Of a stretch of DNA of 64,000 bases, positions 31,131-44,057 are shown piece after piece; within the stretch, counting starts at the first letter, position 1, and each line of letters starts with the position of its first letter. Below the pieces are notes generated by a model, which saw only the letters and a program-made list of their open reading frames with translations, had not been told where the DNA came from and did not search any database. This DNA is from Symsagittifera roscoffensis (Eukaryota; Xenacoelomorpha; Acoela; Convolutidae). The translations under genes and the position numbers were made by a program. The stretch lies in the NCBI RefSeq assembly GCF_963678635.1, contig NC_087065.1, forward strand, positions 43,217,430-43,281,429, read 5' to 3'.

Positions 31131-32852
31131 TCATCTGAACTTCATGGATGCTTTCCTGTTGCCCCCTCTGTGCATTTTCGAGTCAATCAGAGCCTTGGAC
31201 GCTCTCTTCACCTGATTGCGAGTAACAATGTCTTCCTCCTCCGACTCAATTATCTCATCTTCATCTTCTTCAAACTGGTTGCTGTTCTTCATGCCTCGTG
31301 TACTAACTCGTGCATTAGCAGAGCTCATTTTATTTTGAACCACGTGACCGAAATCAGACTCGTCGATTTCCCTCATAACTTCTCTCGTGTCCGTATCTTC
31401 GCCGATTTGAGCTACCAACAATTTGATTTTGTCAATACATATGTCAGCTACATCAACCAGATACTCCTGTTCCTGCTTTTGTTCCCATAAAGAAGGTCTA
31501 GGACGTTTTAAACTTTTCAAAAATGACAGTTTGCCTAAAACATGGTCTAAGGCTATTTTCAAATCGGTCAAAGTTTGTCGAGCATCATTTAATTTATTTT
31601 GAGCAACCGACATCCGAACTTCGTCTAATTCTTCTTCATATTCGTCGTAATAATCTTCTCGGTGCGATGACTCGGCATAAAACGAATCGCTTTCCTTATG
31701 CGTGCCTTCGTCGACTTCACCATTGTACTTAACATCATCGTAACTTTCTTTTAAGAGTTGTTTCTTCCTCTCTAAATCTGCGATTTGTTCGGCATTTTGG
31801 TCAATTTGAGATTCTAAGTTATCCTTCGTCGCGAATTGTTCTTTGAAATATCGAATCGCGTCCGCAGGGGAATTTAAACCTGTGGCGTCTTTTACTTTCT
31901 GAGTCGACTTTTCAACTTGGGTTATTTTTCGTTCAGCATTGTCAGCTTTCGCCTGTTTTTCTTCCTGTTGAGCTATTGTGATCCCGTCGTAGTATTCCGA
32001 CTCTTTCGGATCGTCTTGATCTTTCACGAAACTATTTAACCTTTCGAGCTCTTTTTGCCTGAAATCGCTCACTCGTTTTATTTCCGATTTTCGTTTTTCT
32101 CTCTGCGTTTTGTCTTTATTTATTTGCCCTTCTTGCATTTGTAAATCTTGTTTAGCCAGTTCTTTTGAATGTTCGGCGTCTTTGTTCATATCTTTTAACC
32201 CTTTAAGGTCGTCTTCATTTTCAAAAATTGCGTTTTCTAACATTTCCAAATTCGATTCGTACATTTTATTTTCCTCCTTCAACCTTCGTGTGAGTTTCGA
32301 GAAAATATTTTGAACCTCGTCGGCTTCTGTGTTTTTCAGTTTATATTTCTCAATTTCGGTCAAAATTGCCCGATTTTTAGTTTTCTGTGATTTTGGATCC
32401 ATATAAGCTTTACTCATTCGTTCTGCAAATGCGTGAATACTTTTCATTCTTTCAATCTTCTCAACGAGTTCCTTTTCTTTAACTCTAGTCTGATATTGAG
32501 CCAGATTTAGTTTTTTAACTTGATCGCACTTTTTGTTGTTCAGTCCATTTATGGTAATATCGGGACGTTTACCAACAAATTGCTGTTTGCCAACATCATG
32601 ACCGGGAAAAACAATGTTCAAGGTATCATCGTCACAAGTGATACATTTCTTATAACTCTTCAGTAAATCTCGGTTTTCCAGGCGCAAAGACCCTATTTTG
32701 GCATCATTAGCCCTAACCGTATAGTGAGATGACTCAGCAAAAGCTTTCCGGTCGCCTTCGAGAAGTTGAATTTTGGCCAGCACCTCGGCGATTTCTTCGG
32801 CCACCCGGTTCGGGTCATCGTCATTAACCGACTGTTTCTTTCTTGTCTGCAT
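31131..32852 (-). CDS. ODAD3: Outer dynein arm docking complex subunit 3 (ODAD3/CCDC151) homologue, single coding exon
   Basis: A coiled-coil protein of 573 residues starting at Met 32850-32852. ODAD3 helps anchor outer dynein arms to axonemal doublet microtubules of motile cilia. Diagnostic stretches are KIQLLEGDRKAFAESS (residues 27-42), KVKDATGL with the following helix, DVKYNGE, and near the C-terminus ESEEEDIVTRNQVKRASKAL, all at the positions seen in animal ODAD3. The length matches the family (about 550-600). Between them lie long Glu/Lys/Gln-rich heptad helices. The open frame continues 28 codons upstream (to 32936) into a hydrophobic stretch that does not belong to the family. A consensus acceptor (TTTTTTCTCCAG, minus strand, AG at 32878-32877) sits 24 nt before the Met, so that extension is probably intron. 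The coding region has no introns, unlike vertebrate ODAD3. Confidence 0.9.
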   Translation of the reverse strand: MQTRKKQSVNDDDPNRVAEEIAEVLAKIQLLEGDRKAFAESSHYTVRANDAKIGSLRLENRDLLKSYKKCITCDDDTLNIVFPGHDVGKQQFVGKRPDITINGLNNKKCDQVKKLNLAQYQTRVKEKELVEKIERMKSIHAFAERMSKAYMDPKSQKTKNRAILTEIEKYKLKNTEADEVQNIFSKLTRRLKEENKMYESNLEMLENAIFENEDDLKGLKDMNKDAEHSKELAKQDLQMQEGQINKDKTQREKRKSEIKRVSDFRQKELERLNSFVKDQDDPKESEYYDGITIAQQEEKQAKADNAERKITQVEKSTQKVKDATGLNSPADAIRYFKEQFATKDNLESQIDQNAEQIADLERKKQLLKESYDDVKYNGEVDEGTHKESDSFYAESSHREDYYDEYEEELDEVRMSVAQNKLNDARQTLTDLKIALDHVLGKLSFLKSLKRPRPSLWEQKQEQEYLVDVADICIDKIKLLVAQIGEDTDTREVMREIDESDFGHVVQNKMSSANARVSTRGMKNSNQFEEDEDEIIESEEEDIVTRNQVKRASKALIDSKMHRGGNRKASMKFR

Positions 32853-33900
32853 TGCGATGATTCCAACTAAACTATACTGGAGAAAAAAGCACAGAAATAT
32901 ACAACGAAAACAATAGACTTTCAATTTCAATTTCATGAGTGTAAACCCATTTTTATGTGGCGCCTAAAACATACAATTTGAACATGATATTTTGATTGCA
33001 CTAAAACTGTTTCATTTAACTAAATTGCAATATGTTTGGAGTGCTAAGCTGTTAAAAGACTGCATAAGATAGAAATTTTTGAATTTTACTCGCCTGATTA
33101 TACCAGTGTGAACTTCAGTTTTGATGCAATGGAAAAAAAACGTTCTTTTTAAAAAGTTCCAAATAATTTCTACTGGTACTGCTTATTTATTACTTTTTTC
33201 TATTTCTTTTTCCTCATACAGTAACATTTTTATCTAGTTGCGCTTTTTTTCTCCAGCATACTAAAAAAATGCAAAAAGTATTTGCACTCTGTTGATTCTT
33301 AAGTTTATATGACTTCTGAAGAAATATTACTACAAGCAACGTCAAAGGTCAATTTTATTGGTTAACTGATAGATCCTATTATCAGACGATTTAATCTAAT
33401 TCTCGATTGTTCATTCGAACCATTTGTGGACAATTTTTTTAGGTGAGGGGTTTGTTACAAACTAAGCCAGCAGCCCCACAGAATGGGAAAACCACTTACC
33501 TTTTGCATTTATCTGTTAATGTCATGCCAGCTGAACAAAATTACTAAGCAAAAGCTTTTTTTAAGTTGTTGGACTTCTGATTTTTATAGTTACAATTTTT
33601 GCAAATTCTTAAAATATTATGCACAATTGTTTGCCAGTTTGGACCGCAATATATGCCTGTATAACCAAAAAAAGTTAATTAACACGCAAGTCTTCTTATT
33701 GCTTGATTATTATTTTGATATATTGATTTAGACAACGACATCAGTGTGTTCAAATGCTCTTGCCACTTGGTTTGTTTTTTTGTTTTAGTTTCCCTGTAAA
33801 GTTTATGTAAATTTTCAAATCACAAAACAATAGCCGGTTGCTTCGCTAGGATTGAAATGTATCTAATAAATTCGCGAGATTCAAAAAACTAAAATAATGA
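32853..33900. other. Region upstream of ODAD3, probable 5' UTR intron and promoter
   Basis: On the minus strand a pyrimidine-rich acceptor ends at 32877, compatible with a spliced 5' UTR exon upstream or with trans-spliced leader addition. I could not place a donor or transcription start. Otherwise AT-rich and featureless. Confidence 0.4.
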
Positions 33901-33904
33901 AAAA

Positions 33905-34262
33905 AGAATAATTACAAGTCTATCAGCTTAACATAAGTCTGTGGTAAACTGATGGAAAAAGAATTGGGAGCAGTTGATGGATCTTTTCAATCAGCTTGGA
34001 TTAATTACATGCTCACTGTTGATTCAGTTCAATACATTGCTCAAATATCAATTGCTGAGAATATCAGACGACTTGACTATTGCACTGGACAAGCAAACAA
34101 TTTTCGATGTAATACAGCTAGATTTCAACATAATTTTTGATTTTGTGCTAAAAAAGACTACAGGGACTTCAAAGTCGGTAGAGAAACTTTCGCAAAATTT
34201 GAGACTAGACGAAATCTTTGTGTGTACACGGAAACTGCGGGTTGTAAATCAGGGCTGTGAAG
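33905..34262 (+). mobile_element. CR1/L2-like LINE reverse transcriptase fragment
   Basis: With one frame switch near 33,975 the + strand reads GKLMEKEL, then ISDDLTIALDKQTIFDVI, QLDFNIIFDFV and EIFVCTRKLRVVNQG. These align with the CKLMEK, LLxxLDxALDxG, DVIxLDFxKAFD and WIxxFLxxRxQxVxxNG blocks of CR1/L2-type reverse transcriptases. The key AFD is mutated to IFD; the fragment is dead. Confidence 0.65.
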
Positions 34263-35237
34263 TTATTTAAAATTGTTATTTGACATTTAATTTAACTTAC
34301 AATGTTATCTATGTATTCTAACAGTGATGTTAGCTATTTTTTAGAAAGTGGGGTTTTCTGGGGAAAACATTCCGCATATAACTATTTTTCATATTGAATA
34401 TCTTTCCGCTGTGGGGAGGGAGGTTTATATGAATTTTGAAGAGTGATAAATTTTTTCAGCTCTGGATTTTTTAAAAATTATTTTCGGAATTCTTCAATGT
34501 GATGTGTTCACGTATGGGAATCTCAGAGCCCAACTTAGCGTCGAGAAAACTGAAAAACTGGCATTTCTTTTCAAAAATCTTCATGCTTCTTAATTTGTTG
34601 AATTAATAATAAATTTAACATATATAACATGTTTTTTTTTTCAATAGTCAACTGCTAGTTCTTTTTTCAAAAATAACAATTAATTTGCCAACTCTGTAAA
34701 AAACAACATTAAATCCTCATGGCAAGCGGTCGAATGAACAAAATGTCCTCTACTTTATTAGGTTTATTACTCCGACTTAAATCTTCCCACCTCATTCACA
34801 TCAAAACTACAAAAAAAATTAGTTTGAGTTTTAGTATCGTTTTTTGAGCATTGTGGGGAGTGAACTTTAAAAATATTAAACGCGTAGGCATAATCAACAA
34901 CAATTATTATCAAAAAATGAAAAAAAGCAAAAAAAAACTTGCAGAAAAATTCATAAATTTCTAAACTTTTTGCACAATAATTGTAAAATTTTTACTGCCA
35001 AGGAAGCGCTAAATAATGCTTCCAAATTGTTATTTTATAACCAACTTTTTTTTTCTCAGCTTTAGTAATCAACTTTCATTTAATGCAGGTTAGTTGGCTC
35101 GATCGCGTTACTTGCTTGCAATTAGACTAACGCTCAAAACTTCAAGACATTTATGGTTTTTCTTTACACAAAGACAACGTCTTGAAAATGGTTTAATTTT
35201 CAAAAAAGACTACTGATACTAGTACTTCTGCCACTAG
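34263..35237. other. AT-rich sequence between LINE fragments
   Basis: Contains a short segment (about 34,717-34,790, CATGGCAAGCGG..TGTCCTCTACTT) that recurs near 35,392 and 37,818 and so belongs to the same repeat family as the LINE fragments. Otherwise nothing recognised. Confidence 0.5.
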
Positions 35238-35650
35238 AGAATTTTGGAACAGTTGATGGATCTTTCGATTTTGTGCTCAAAAAGACAACTGATACTGGTA
35301 CTTCTGCCAGTAGAGAACCTTTCGCAATGTTTGAGATAGATTAAATCTTTGTGTGGATGGCAACTCTGTTGTAAATCACAACAAAAATATTCATGGTAAG
35401 CGGACAATATGTCCTCTTCTCGATTACGTTATGTGCTCCTCGTGATCTAATATTCGATGCCAAACGCAATAGCAACAAGCTATTTCTTGACGACACTAGA
35501 CTCTACTGTTGATTTTGAGAAATTTCAGACTCATTGGGTACATAAAAGGATACGAAACAATAAGAAATTGGTTGAAAAAGCTACCAAGCTTTCGAATTTG
35601 ACAAATTTGTGCTGATCAAAATTGGATATTGAAAAGTGAGACGGGATTAA
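35238..35650 (+). mobile_element. CR1/L2-like LINE reverse transcriptase fragment, second copy
   Basis: Begins with the same FDFVLKKTT stretch as the fragment at 33,905-34,262, so it is a second copy. It goes on to KLFLDDTRLYC, a decayed LFADDTKLY catalytic block, followed by a FDKFVLIKIG stretch like the FNxxKCxxLxIG that follows it in the family. Interrupted by stops. Confidence 0.65.
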
Positions 35651-35689
35651 GTTTTTAAAATTGATATTTAGAAACTCACTAATTTGAAA

Positions 35690-38400
35690 ATTTCAAAAAT
35701 TTTATATATTGGATTAGAGGCTGAGCTGACAGTTGAAACGCATACCAATAAAAAATTTTAAAAGCGAAATCCTTTTTGCAATATTAAAATATTTATAAAG
35801 GAAGTTTCCTTAGCTTTTGTTTAGAAACATCTAAAATTGCCAAAGAAGACCATACTTGGAACCATAAAAAGTTTAAAGCAGAACAACAGACAACCTTGGA
35901 TGGCGAACTTCGGATATTCATTCTCAAACTTCGAGATAGTTTCTTTAAAAAAATAACTTTGAACAAGGAAAACATTTTCATTCAGGCGGAGATCCACAAC
36001 TATTGAACAACTTGCCTCAAGAAACAATTTTTAACCTATTGAGATTTAGAAGACCTCAGAGAACTACCCAAATTGATATCTAGTAGTAGTAGCAAGACAA
36101 CAAGTGGTAGTAACGAGACAATTTTTACATGACACACGATACTTTGCTCGATCGCATTAGTCACCCAAAACAAGACTAACGCTCAATAACTTCCAGTCTC
36201 TTACGGTTTCTCTGGATACTCGACCTTTTTTGAAAATATTTTATTTCGTTCAAATTGAATGAAAAGGTTTTAAAATGGTTAAACATTTGGTCCGTTCCGA
36301 TAATAATTCGTGGTACCTGATTTTGATTGGAAAGCAAAAAAATGCAAAACTACAAAATACGTCAATACAAAGTTCGTTCACATAATAAACGGTCGTAAAA
36401 AATACAAGAAAATATTTAATCCCTTGATACCGACTTTTTCAGATATTCACTTGAGTCCTCTGTGTGGCTATGTAGAACAGTGTCAAAAAAATTATTCTAG
36501 ACAAAAAATTTTTTAAACTATTCTTTTTACGCACTCTTTCCTGAGCTTTTATTAAGAACCAATGAAGTTTATTGAGCTGAAGCATACTTGATTCAAAGGA
36601 AGAAAAATTTTTTTTCCAGATGTTTTATTTTTTCCTTGGTTTACCCAAGTTAAATTTTCTGGTAAACTTATATTTGATACATGAGTTTCTAACACAAAAA
36701 CAGAACTTAACGAAACGTATTCAATTGCTGCAATTTTTCTAAATAATTTTTAATAAGCGACAAAGTGAGCCGCTACTTTTTGGCACCAAAATTTGTATCC
36801 CAATTATAAATGTAGCTTGTCTAACCCTCTCTAAGCTTTTTGAAAAGACCGTCTTTGCAATAGTCAGTTACACGCAAGTAAAAACATTAGACAACTAATA
36901 TCAATTAGACTTTTTTAAAATCAGTAAGTGAAGAACAAAAAAGTGAAAATGAAGCCAGGGCGAAAACAAACGAAGACCGCAAAGAACTTACAACCAAATC
37001 TAGTCTGGATTCTCGAAGACCTACCTCAATACAAAATATCAAATATCAAAAACTTAAATACAATGAATTAGAGGTTAAGTTGACACTTGAAACGCGTATC
37101 AACAAAAAAATTCAAAAGAAAATTTTTTTTGGAAGTTATAATAAATAAGTTTTCAGGCAAAAATCCGTAGCTTTTGTTTAAAAACATGTGAAATAATCTA
37201 ACACGACCACATTTGGAGTCTGCCATCACAAAACTCAAAACAAACAAGACAATCTATTGCTATCTTAATTTGACTGCTTTGAAAATGCAGAACTAGCATC
37301 GCTTGAAAACCAAAAAAAGACAATTATAAATTCGTAAAAATTTGTGAATACTTCGTAAATCATTTGCTCTAAAGTTTTGAGGTAATTCTGTTAAGTACGC
37401 AAGTCTGATTTTTAAAAAAAACATTCTGGTGGAGCTGCGAAATTATAGAACAACTTGCTTCAGAAAATAATTGTTATCAAGCGGAACAACGGTTTCAAAA
37501 AAAGATTTTGAAAACCCCATCGAACAATAAAATTATTATCTACGAGGTAGTAACAGCAAAAAATAAATACTTCATTTAAAGCGGAAAAAACTTGACCGTA
37601 TCATTGTACGCCAACTTTTTCAATTTTGTTAAACTGGGAAACTTCGCTTTGATAATACCATTACTTTCATGTTTTTTCGGTTAATAATGTAAAGTTTTTG
37701 CATATAGGTCATTCCAAAAATCACTACAATAAAACAATTGGAACAGAAACTATAAACAGTCTGGAAACAAGACAAAAAAGGTTAATGCGTGCTATACATA
37801 TTAACACCAATTCATCATGGCAAGCGATAGAAATAACAAAATGTGCTCTACTCTTATAGGTTTACTTTTTTACTCTTCTTGAATATAGTTAAATGTCAAA
37901 CGCAAAAGCATCAAAAATGAAACTATATTTAAAAATCAAAATGATATCAAAAATGAAAAATTGGTAGAAAAAAGCTTGCATGCTATTAGATTTGACAGGT
38001 TGGCGCATATCAAATTAGAATATAAAAAAAATGAGATGGCATAGAGTTTATAATATTGATGGTCAGCATATCAGTGAAGTGCTCTTCTCAGAAATTCTCT
38101 AATTATTTTGCAGCTGGAACTAAGCTGCACCTAAAAAGCATGGTATCAAACAGGTTTCGAAAGCAAAATCTTTATTGCAACCCTAAAACATTTATCAGGG
38201 AAGTTGTCTTAGCTATTTATTGTTCACAAACATCTAAAATTGCCTAACACGACCACACTTGGAAATTGCCATCAAAATATAGCAAAAAACAATGGACTCC
38301 TATAGTTTTCATAAAACTTTAGCCTTAAAAACTAAAACTAGCATTGCTTAAAAAACAAAAAAAGGCGATTGAGTTTGTACATAAAAACATCAAATCCTTT
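35690..38400 (+). mobile_element. Cluster of further degenerate CR1/L2-like LINE pieces
   Basis: Pieces recur several times: the TTGAAACGCATACCAA..AAACATCTAAAATTGCC block is at about 35,730, 37,085 and 38,150. LTLSKLFEKTVFAI at about 36,820 is a second reverse transcriptase entry motif, and INSLETRQKRLMRAI at about 37,755 fits the LExxQxRATxLI block near the end of such proteins. All frames are broken. Boundaries of individual insertions cannot be set by eye. Confidence 0.5.
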
Positions 38401-40480
38401 TGACAAGAGGTAGATTGATTAAAAGGTGCGCAATTCTTCTAGTTTTATTAAGTTTCCTGATCTGTAATTCAATGTCAAACACCTAAGCATCAGCATCAAA
38501 CACAACAAGCAGATAGTGACAAGGAAAGCATCAAGCAGATAGTCACAAAAAATTTCGATGTCTTTTCTGAAGATTAGAAAAAATTCAAAGTAATGATGTG
38601 ACGAAAGTAATTCCTGTTTGTTAAGGATTTTTGAAAAAAAAATAGTTTTCAATCAAGTTATCATAATATTTTTTGATGAAGAATTGACTTTTTCTTGGGT
38701 TTAATCTGATTTCCTTGTTGATCTGACCATTGAAAATGTGGAGCTATTTTGTATACGTGTGTATAATTTTTTTCTTTTTGTTTTCCACGCAAACTCAGGT
38801 AGGGATCACAAATAATTGTCGGACTAGGTTGAGTGCTATATCTTATTAAAGCACTTTCAGTCCTGATTTAAACATTTTCAAGAGAAAATGGTTCAAAAAT
38901 TTTTGATTTTTTGTCAACTTTTGAGCGAAAAAAGCCATCAATAAAATGTGTTATTTGAAAATCAACTTTAAAAAAAAAGTTTTTGGCTCACAAAATTTGA
39001 TCTTAGGGATCACAAAAGTTGATCAAGAAATCTAGTTTATGCTGTTTTTTTTTCTGCGTTTATTTGACATTACAAATTAATAAGAAATTAATTTAAAAAT
39101 AGTACAAAAAAATGAAAAAAAAATGAATTTTTTGTTGTTGTTTGCTATTCATTTTTTGAAAACAAATTTTGTCAAGTATTCTTAAAATAATAATCGTATA
39201 GTTCTCGAATCACACAACCTCTCAAATTGTTCTTTTTTAATGAAAATGGTTTGGAATATTCTGTGCGAATTGCATAGCATTCGGCTCTTCTGGTTTATGC
39301 TTAGCATTTTACTCGTAAATCTCAATTTAAGAGAGCCAGTTCAAAATGCAAGTTTTTTTTTACCTCGACAATTTTTTCTTCAAATTTTGTTTTTCGAAAG
39401 AAAAGGACGTTTTTTCGTGCCATTTGCACTGGTGCAATTGCAAAGTGAAACATATCATTCATTCAAAGAACTACCCAAGAAAACAAATTTTTCATTTGCG
39501 AGGTAAAAATTTCTCAAACTGATTTGTGTACTTTCTCTTTTTCTGTTATATGTTTCATTTTTTCATTATATAAATTTTTTCATTAGTAATTTTAGAGGTT
39601 TTTGCAGGTCCCTGTAAAGAAATGTAGGAATAAATATGCACATGATCGATATGATGATTGCTTTTCTAGTTTTTAATGATCTTTAAAAATAGAAGTTTCA
39701 TTTAATTTACCACTTCATCTTTTAATAAAGAATTGATTTTTTTTGGGTTTATAATTTGGTTTAGTTGTTTTCAAATGTGAGTTTTTTCAATAGCTTACAG
39801 TCGTTCCTTTTATTTTTTCCAAAAACGACCTTCCAGTGGCAAATTTGAATTCATCGTCGTATATAAAATTTAAATTTAAAATTTGCCTGTCGCCCAGCTT
39901 AAATATTTTGAAAACTGTCGAATTTGATCATATTTCTCTTAGAAAAATGCTCGGTAGAGTAATTGATTGATGACCATTGCATTCCTAAAAATTACTCTTG
40001 TTTTGATAGATTTTTTTTTCTTAATGCTATATTCTAGCAATTTTTTATAGAATATAAATTTTTTTGGACAATTGTTACAAAGTCATCGAGATACACACCA
40101 TGCTAATCAACATTATTTTTTTCTGTAAAGGTTAGTGTGGAAATTTCTCTTATGAACATCTTTTTCAAACTTTGTTTTTTTTTCTGTAAAAAAAACTTTC
40201 AAAACAGATTTGCTAGTGCACAACCTCTTCGAATTTCTTGCGTAATTGACAATTTTCTATTTTTGGAGTTAGTTTGTTAATCAACTGTGAATCAAACTGA
40301 TCGTACTCAAAATACATCCTAGTTTTTTATCAATTTAATGTGAAGTTTTGTTGTCAGTGGGGCAGTTTGATTAAGACAACATTGCCCTGACAACATTGAT
40401 TAAGAATTTGAATTTAAATTTCTAAAGTAATCGAGGACTTAAAAGTAATCAAGGATTTTTAGTTTTGGAAGATGATGGTG
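38401..40480. other. AT-rich region with one R2 fragment, no gene recognised
   Basis: About 38,770-38,900 resembles repeat R2 (TTTTTGTTTTCCACGCAAA, then a GAGTGCTATATC and TTTCAGTCCTGATT part). The rest has long A/T runs and short open frames of biased composition that I regard as chance. Confidence 0.5.
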
Positions 40481-40483
40481 CGG

Positions 40484-41255
40484 TTTTGTTTCTTACTTCG
40501 AGTTCAAACGAGATCAAAACTATGTAAATCGAGATATTATTTCTCATCTACCCTGCAGTAAATCAAGTTATAACCTTGTAATACCATGAACTTAGAGTTT
40601 CTGGTTGAGCATGCCTGTTGAGCTAGCTGTGTTTTTTAGGAATTCAATACATTTGATTATAATCAAAATGTATGAGAAGCTCAAGTTTGTGGTTCTTCTA
40701 TTCTTATCTCATGAGTTTACGATTGCAGGCAATAGATTTTCGTACTTTTTGAAGCGTGTTCAAGTCTTGACTAGTCTTGACTAGGTTTATGCTTTCCTAG
40801 TTCAAAAAGTATGACATCTCCTCCTTGTGTTTTTTCTAAAATTTTATCAGATTGTAAGGCAACAATTTTTGTTTCTTACTTCGAATTCATACGAGAACAA
40901 AAGTATATATCTATCGAGCAATTAATTCTCATCTGCCTTGCGGCAGTTCAAGTTATAATCTTTTAGTCTTCTAATAGCATTAGATTAGATTTTTTGGTTA
41001 AGCATATCTGTCGAGTTGGCCAGTCTTTTGGACGAATACAAATTTTTTGGTTATATTTAGGTGGTATGATAAGTTTAAAAATTGTTGCTCTTTTTTCTTA
41101 TCTGATGAGTTTATGATTTCAAGCAAGGTGCTTTGGTACTTTTTTGAAGCGCGTCTTCAGGTCTTGAGATAGCTTCAGGACATGGTTCTTTGGTCCAAAT
41201 AGCATGGCATCTCCTTCTTGTTTTTTTCTAAAGGTTTATCAGATCTTAAGGTAAT
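40484..41255 (+). repeat. Tandem duplication of a ~383 bp segment
   Basis: TTTGTTTCTTACTTCGA begins each half (near 40,485 and 40,868). Both halves continue through CTCATCTRCCYTGC, GTTCAAGTTATAA-like text, GAGCATGCCTGTTGAG or its variant, TGAGTTTAYGATT and CATCTCCTYCTTG. The halves are clearly diverged, so the duplication is old. No coding sense found on either strand. Confidence 0.7.
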
Positions 41256-43783
41256 ATCTTTTGAACAGTCTAGTGCCCAATGCTCTTCCCTGTTCAAATC
41301 GTTCTGATAGATCCTTTTTTGTTCTGTCACAAAGTTTTAATTACTTAATTGAGTTTTGATCTTTTTTTGCGTTAAATTTTTACAGTTTCTATGAAGAGGA
41401 AAAGGTTTAGCGTTTGCTCTGTAGTTCTCCATTTACTTTGAAGTGTTTTCAAGCTTCACCAAAGAAACCGAGTTTGCTCAACCTTCCCATAAATTTCATA
41501 ATTTTTTTTGAAACTTCAAACATAATATTCAGAGACCTTATAAACTAACAATCAAAAAGTAATCACTTTAATAAGTTCGACAAAAAAGGGAAAAAAACCA
41601 GCGTTTCGCACTGCATTAGTTTTCTTACAGTAGTGTAACAAAATCTTCAGTTTTTTTTTCATTTTTTCCCTTATTTGAACACCATAACCAACAAACCTTC
41701 AAGTACGGGAGTAGTATAGTAAAAGTGGCTAGGAAAATGACCACTATTAACCCCACTTTTTTTCGGTGTGCCGTTGCACTGACCCTTTTTAACCCCAAAA
41801 GGGGTTAAAGCTCCTACTTTTTCGGGCACACATGTTTTAAGGGGGGTTCAAATTGATAATTTTCCAGCCAATTTATGGAAACGGGAAAAGAATTAAGTTT
41901 TGGTTGGTGCATGTTTTCCCTTTCAAAGCTTGGGGGTATTGGCTTGTTTACATGTACAATTACGTTATATACCTATTATATGCAATCAATTCAACCTAAT
42001 GCAACAAAACTATATGGTATATAGGAAAGCACAAGATTTTGGCAGTGTAGCTTAACTGTTGGCTGCGGTGAACGATTTCCTTCAAAAACGCATGTTTTTT
42101 TGCTGAATTGCGAAAAAAGAAAATTCGTCCAGTGCGGCGGCCGCCACCCCTATTTGGGCAAAAACTAATGATCAATTTTAACAAAATAAGAATGAAAAAT
42201 TACTTTCAGCCAAAAGAATTTAAAAACAAAGAAAAATTACGAAACACTGAAAACTCCAAAAAAAATGAATTTAGCTTGAAAATTTCAACATTTCCATTTT
42301 CCGTGTCAACAGGAGACTGAAAAAACGTCTAAAATCTATGACAAAGCTTTGATTTTATAGAGGGGTTGAAAGAGCAGGAAAGTTGAAGTAGCTAAAGATC
42401 TTGAAAAGCGAGAACACTGATGAAAGCCAAAACTTTCATTACTTTGCTGCAGCCATTTCTAAGACTTGCATATACCACTTTTTATAAAAAAAAGGAAACG
42501 ATTCTCGAGGCTCCCAGAAAACGTTTAGTACTTTTTATTAACTTTATTGTGCTAACAGAATTTTTTTAAAAAAATTCATCAAAACTGAGGGAAAACTACT
42601 ATTTGTGTGCGAATATATACGACAAAACAGAGTGACTATTGAATAAAACAGTTGACAACTTATTTGCGTCTTTTAAGGAAAGCAGTTATTCAAATTAGAG
42701 CAAAATCAATGCTGAAAGAATCAACACAAACTAAGACAAGTTATGGATACAAACTCAAAACTTTATATGAATTCGGAGTTATAATTTGAGCATCAGAAAT
42801 TTTGGCTTTTTCAAATAAAAAAATATACAATTAAATAACTTTTTTAAATTTGATACTACAATCTGGTCAATTGTTATCAGTATCTTGTAATTAATGTCAA
42901 ATTGGTTTTAGCTATAGTTTTCTGTTCAAAAAATTGAAGCGCAATCAGTTATTGTCATTGATTAACACTTTGTTCAACAAATTAATTTTTGAGTTTTTTA
43001 ATATAAATCTGATCTTTTGCCTGTTTCCCTGATTACGCTATTGCCTCTCAAAATACGGTGGCTTTTTGAATAAAATATTTGATTACTAATCTACAATTGA
43101 TTGTGTTATTAAGGGTTCAACCTTTCTTTCAATATATTTTTGAGGTGATCCAAGCTTCCATATTCACGATCTGATCACTAGCAGGATCAAAACAGTTAGA
43201 ATCATGATATTTTTTCCATTTTTGCATCGATATTTGTCATCTCTTTTAACGAGACTTGTCTTCGAAAAACCGTTAGTTGTTTGAATTTGTAAGATAAAAA
43301 TCAAGCCTTATCATCAACACTCTACCTGAATCTTTGGATTCCGTCAGGATATTTCGTAGCTGTTTCATATTAAACAATGTTCTCACACTATTTTGGCTAC
43401 AGCAGTTTCCGAAATGATGTAAGTGCCATTTTGTATTTCCAATGCATTTCGATAAACATCAATAGCGTTGTGTTATCTTAAGCTGGAACGACTAACAAAA
43501 ACAATTTAAGTTGCCAATATAAAGTTTGTTATGATTTCTTGTACTTAGTGTTAGACAGTTTTCCATAGAGGAATTAAAACTTTGAGCCTCAAGGCAGAAA
43601 GACTTGCTATTTGTTCCAAACACAAAAGGCGTAACATTTTGAGCCATATTATTAAAAAGCTCTATCAACTAAATAAATCTTGATTTTAAAAAATGTCTAC
43701 TGACTGTTTATCCGATTACACAATTGCCTCACTTCTGTGGGTTTATAAGTGTTTGATTCAATACTAAAATTTTTCAAATGAAA
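41256..43783. other. AT-rich intergenic region with one perfect short palindrome
   Basis: TTAACCCCAAAAGGGGTTAA at 41789-41808 can form an 8-9 bp stem with a four-base loop. A GC-rich patch with GCGGCCGCC is at about 42,133. No gene, RNA or known element is recognised here. Confidence 0.6.
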
Positions 43784-43797
43784 ACCATTGAAAATTT

Positions 43798-44057
43798 GTG
43801 ATTGAAAGAGATTGATCAATTATCCTTCAATTATACACAACCTGTCAATCAAATTTTGCTCACTTAATGTCTTCAGCTCGACCAGCCGCATGTCATTTTC
43901 TACTATTCTTCTATCGATCGTCTGATTTGTGATTGAAAGAGATTGATCAATCATCCTTCAAATAAACAGTACCTGTCAATCAAATTTTGCTCGCTTAATG
44001 TCTTCAGCTCGACCAGCCGCATGTCATTTTCTACCATTCTTCTATCGATCGTCTGCA
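43798..44057 (+). repeat. 131 bp tandem duplication inside the inverted monomer
   Basis: GTGATTGAAAGAGATTGATC begins at 43798 and again at 43929. Both copies run through CTTCAGCTCGACCAGCCGCA to TCTATCGATCGTCTG with few differences. Confidence 0.9.

Noticed and set aside
32853-32936. 28-residue hydrophobic N-terminal extension of ODAD3 as a signal peptide
   Set aside because: ODAD3 is an axonemal protein. The extension contains a good splice acceptor and is absent from the family, so it is probably non-coding.
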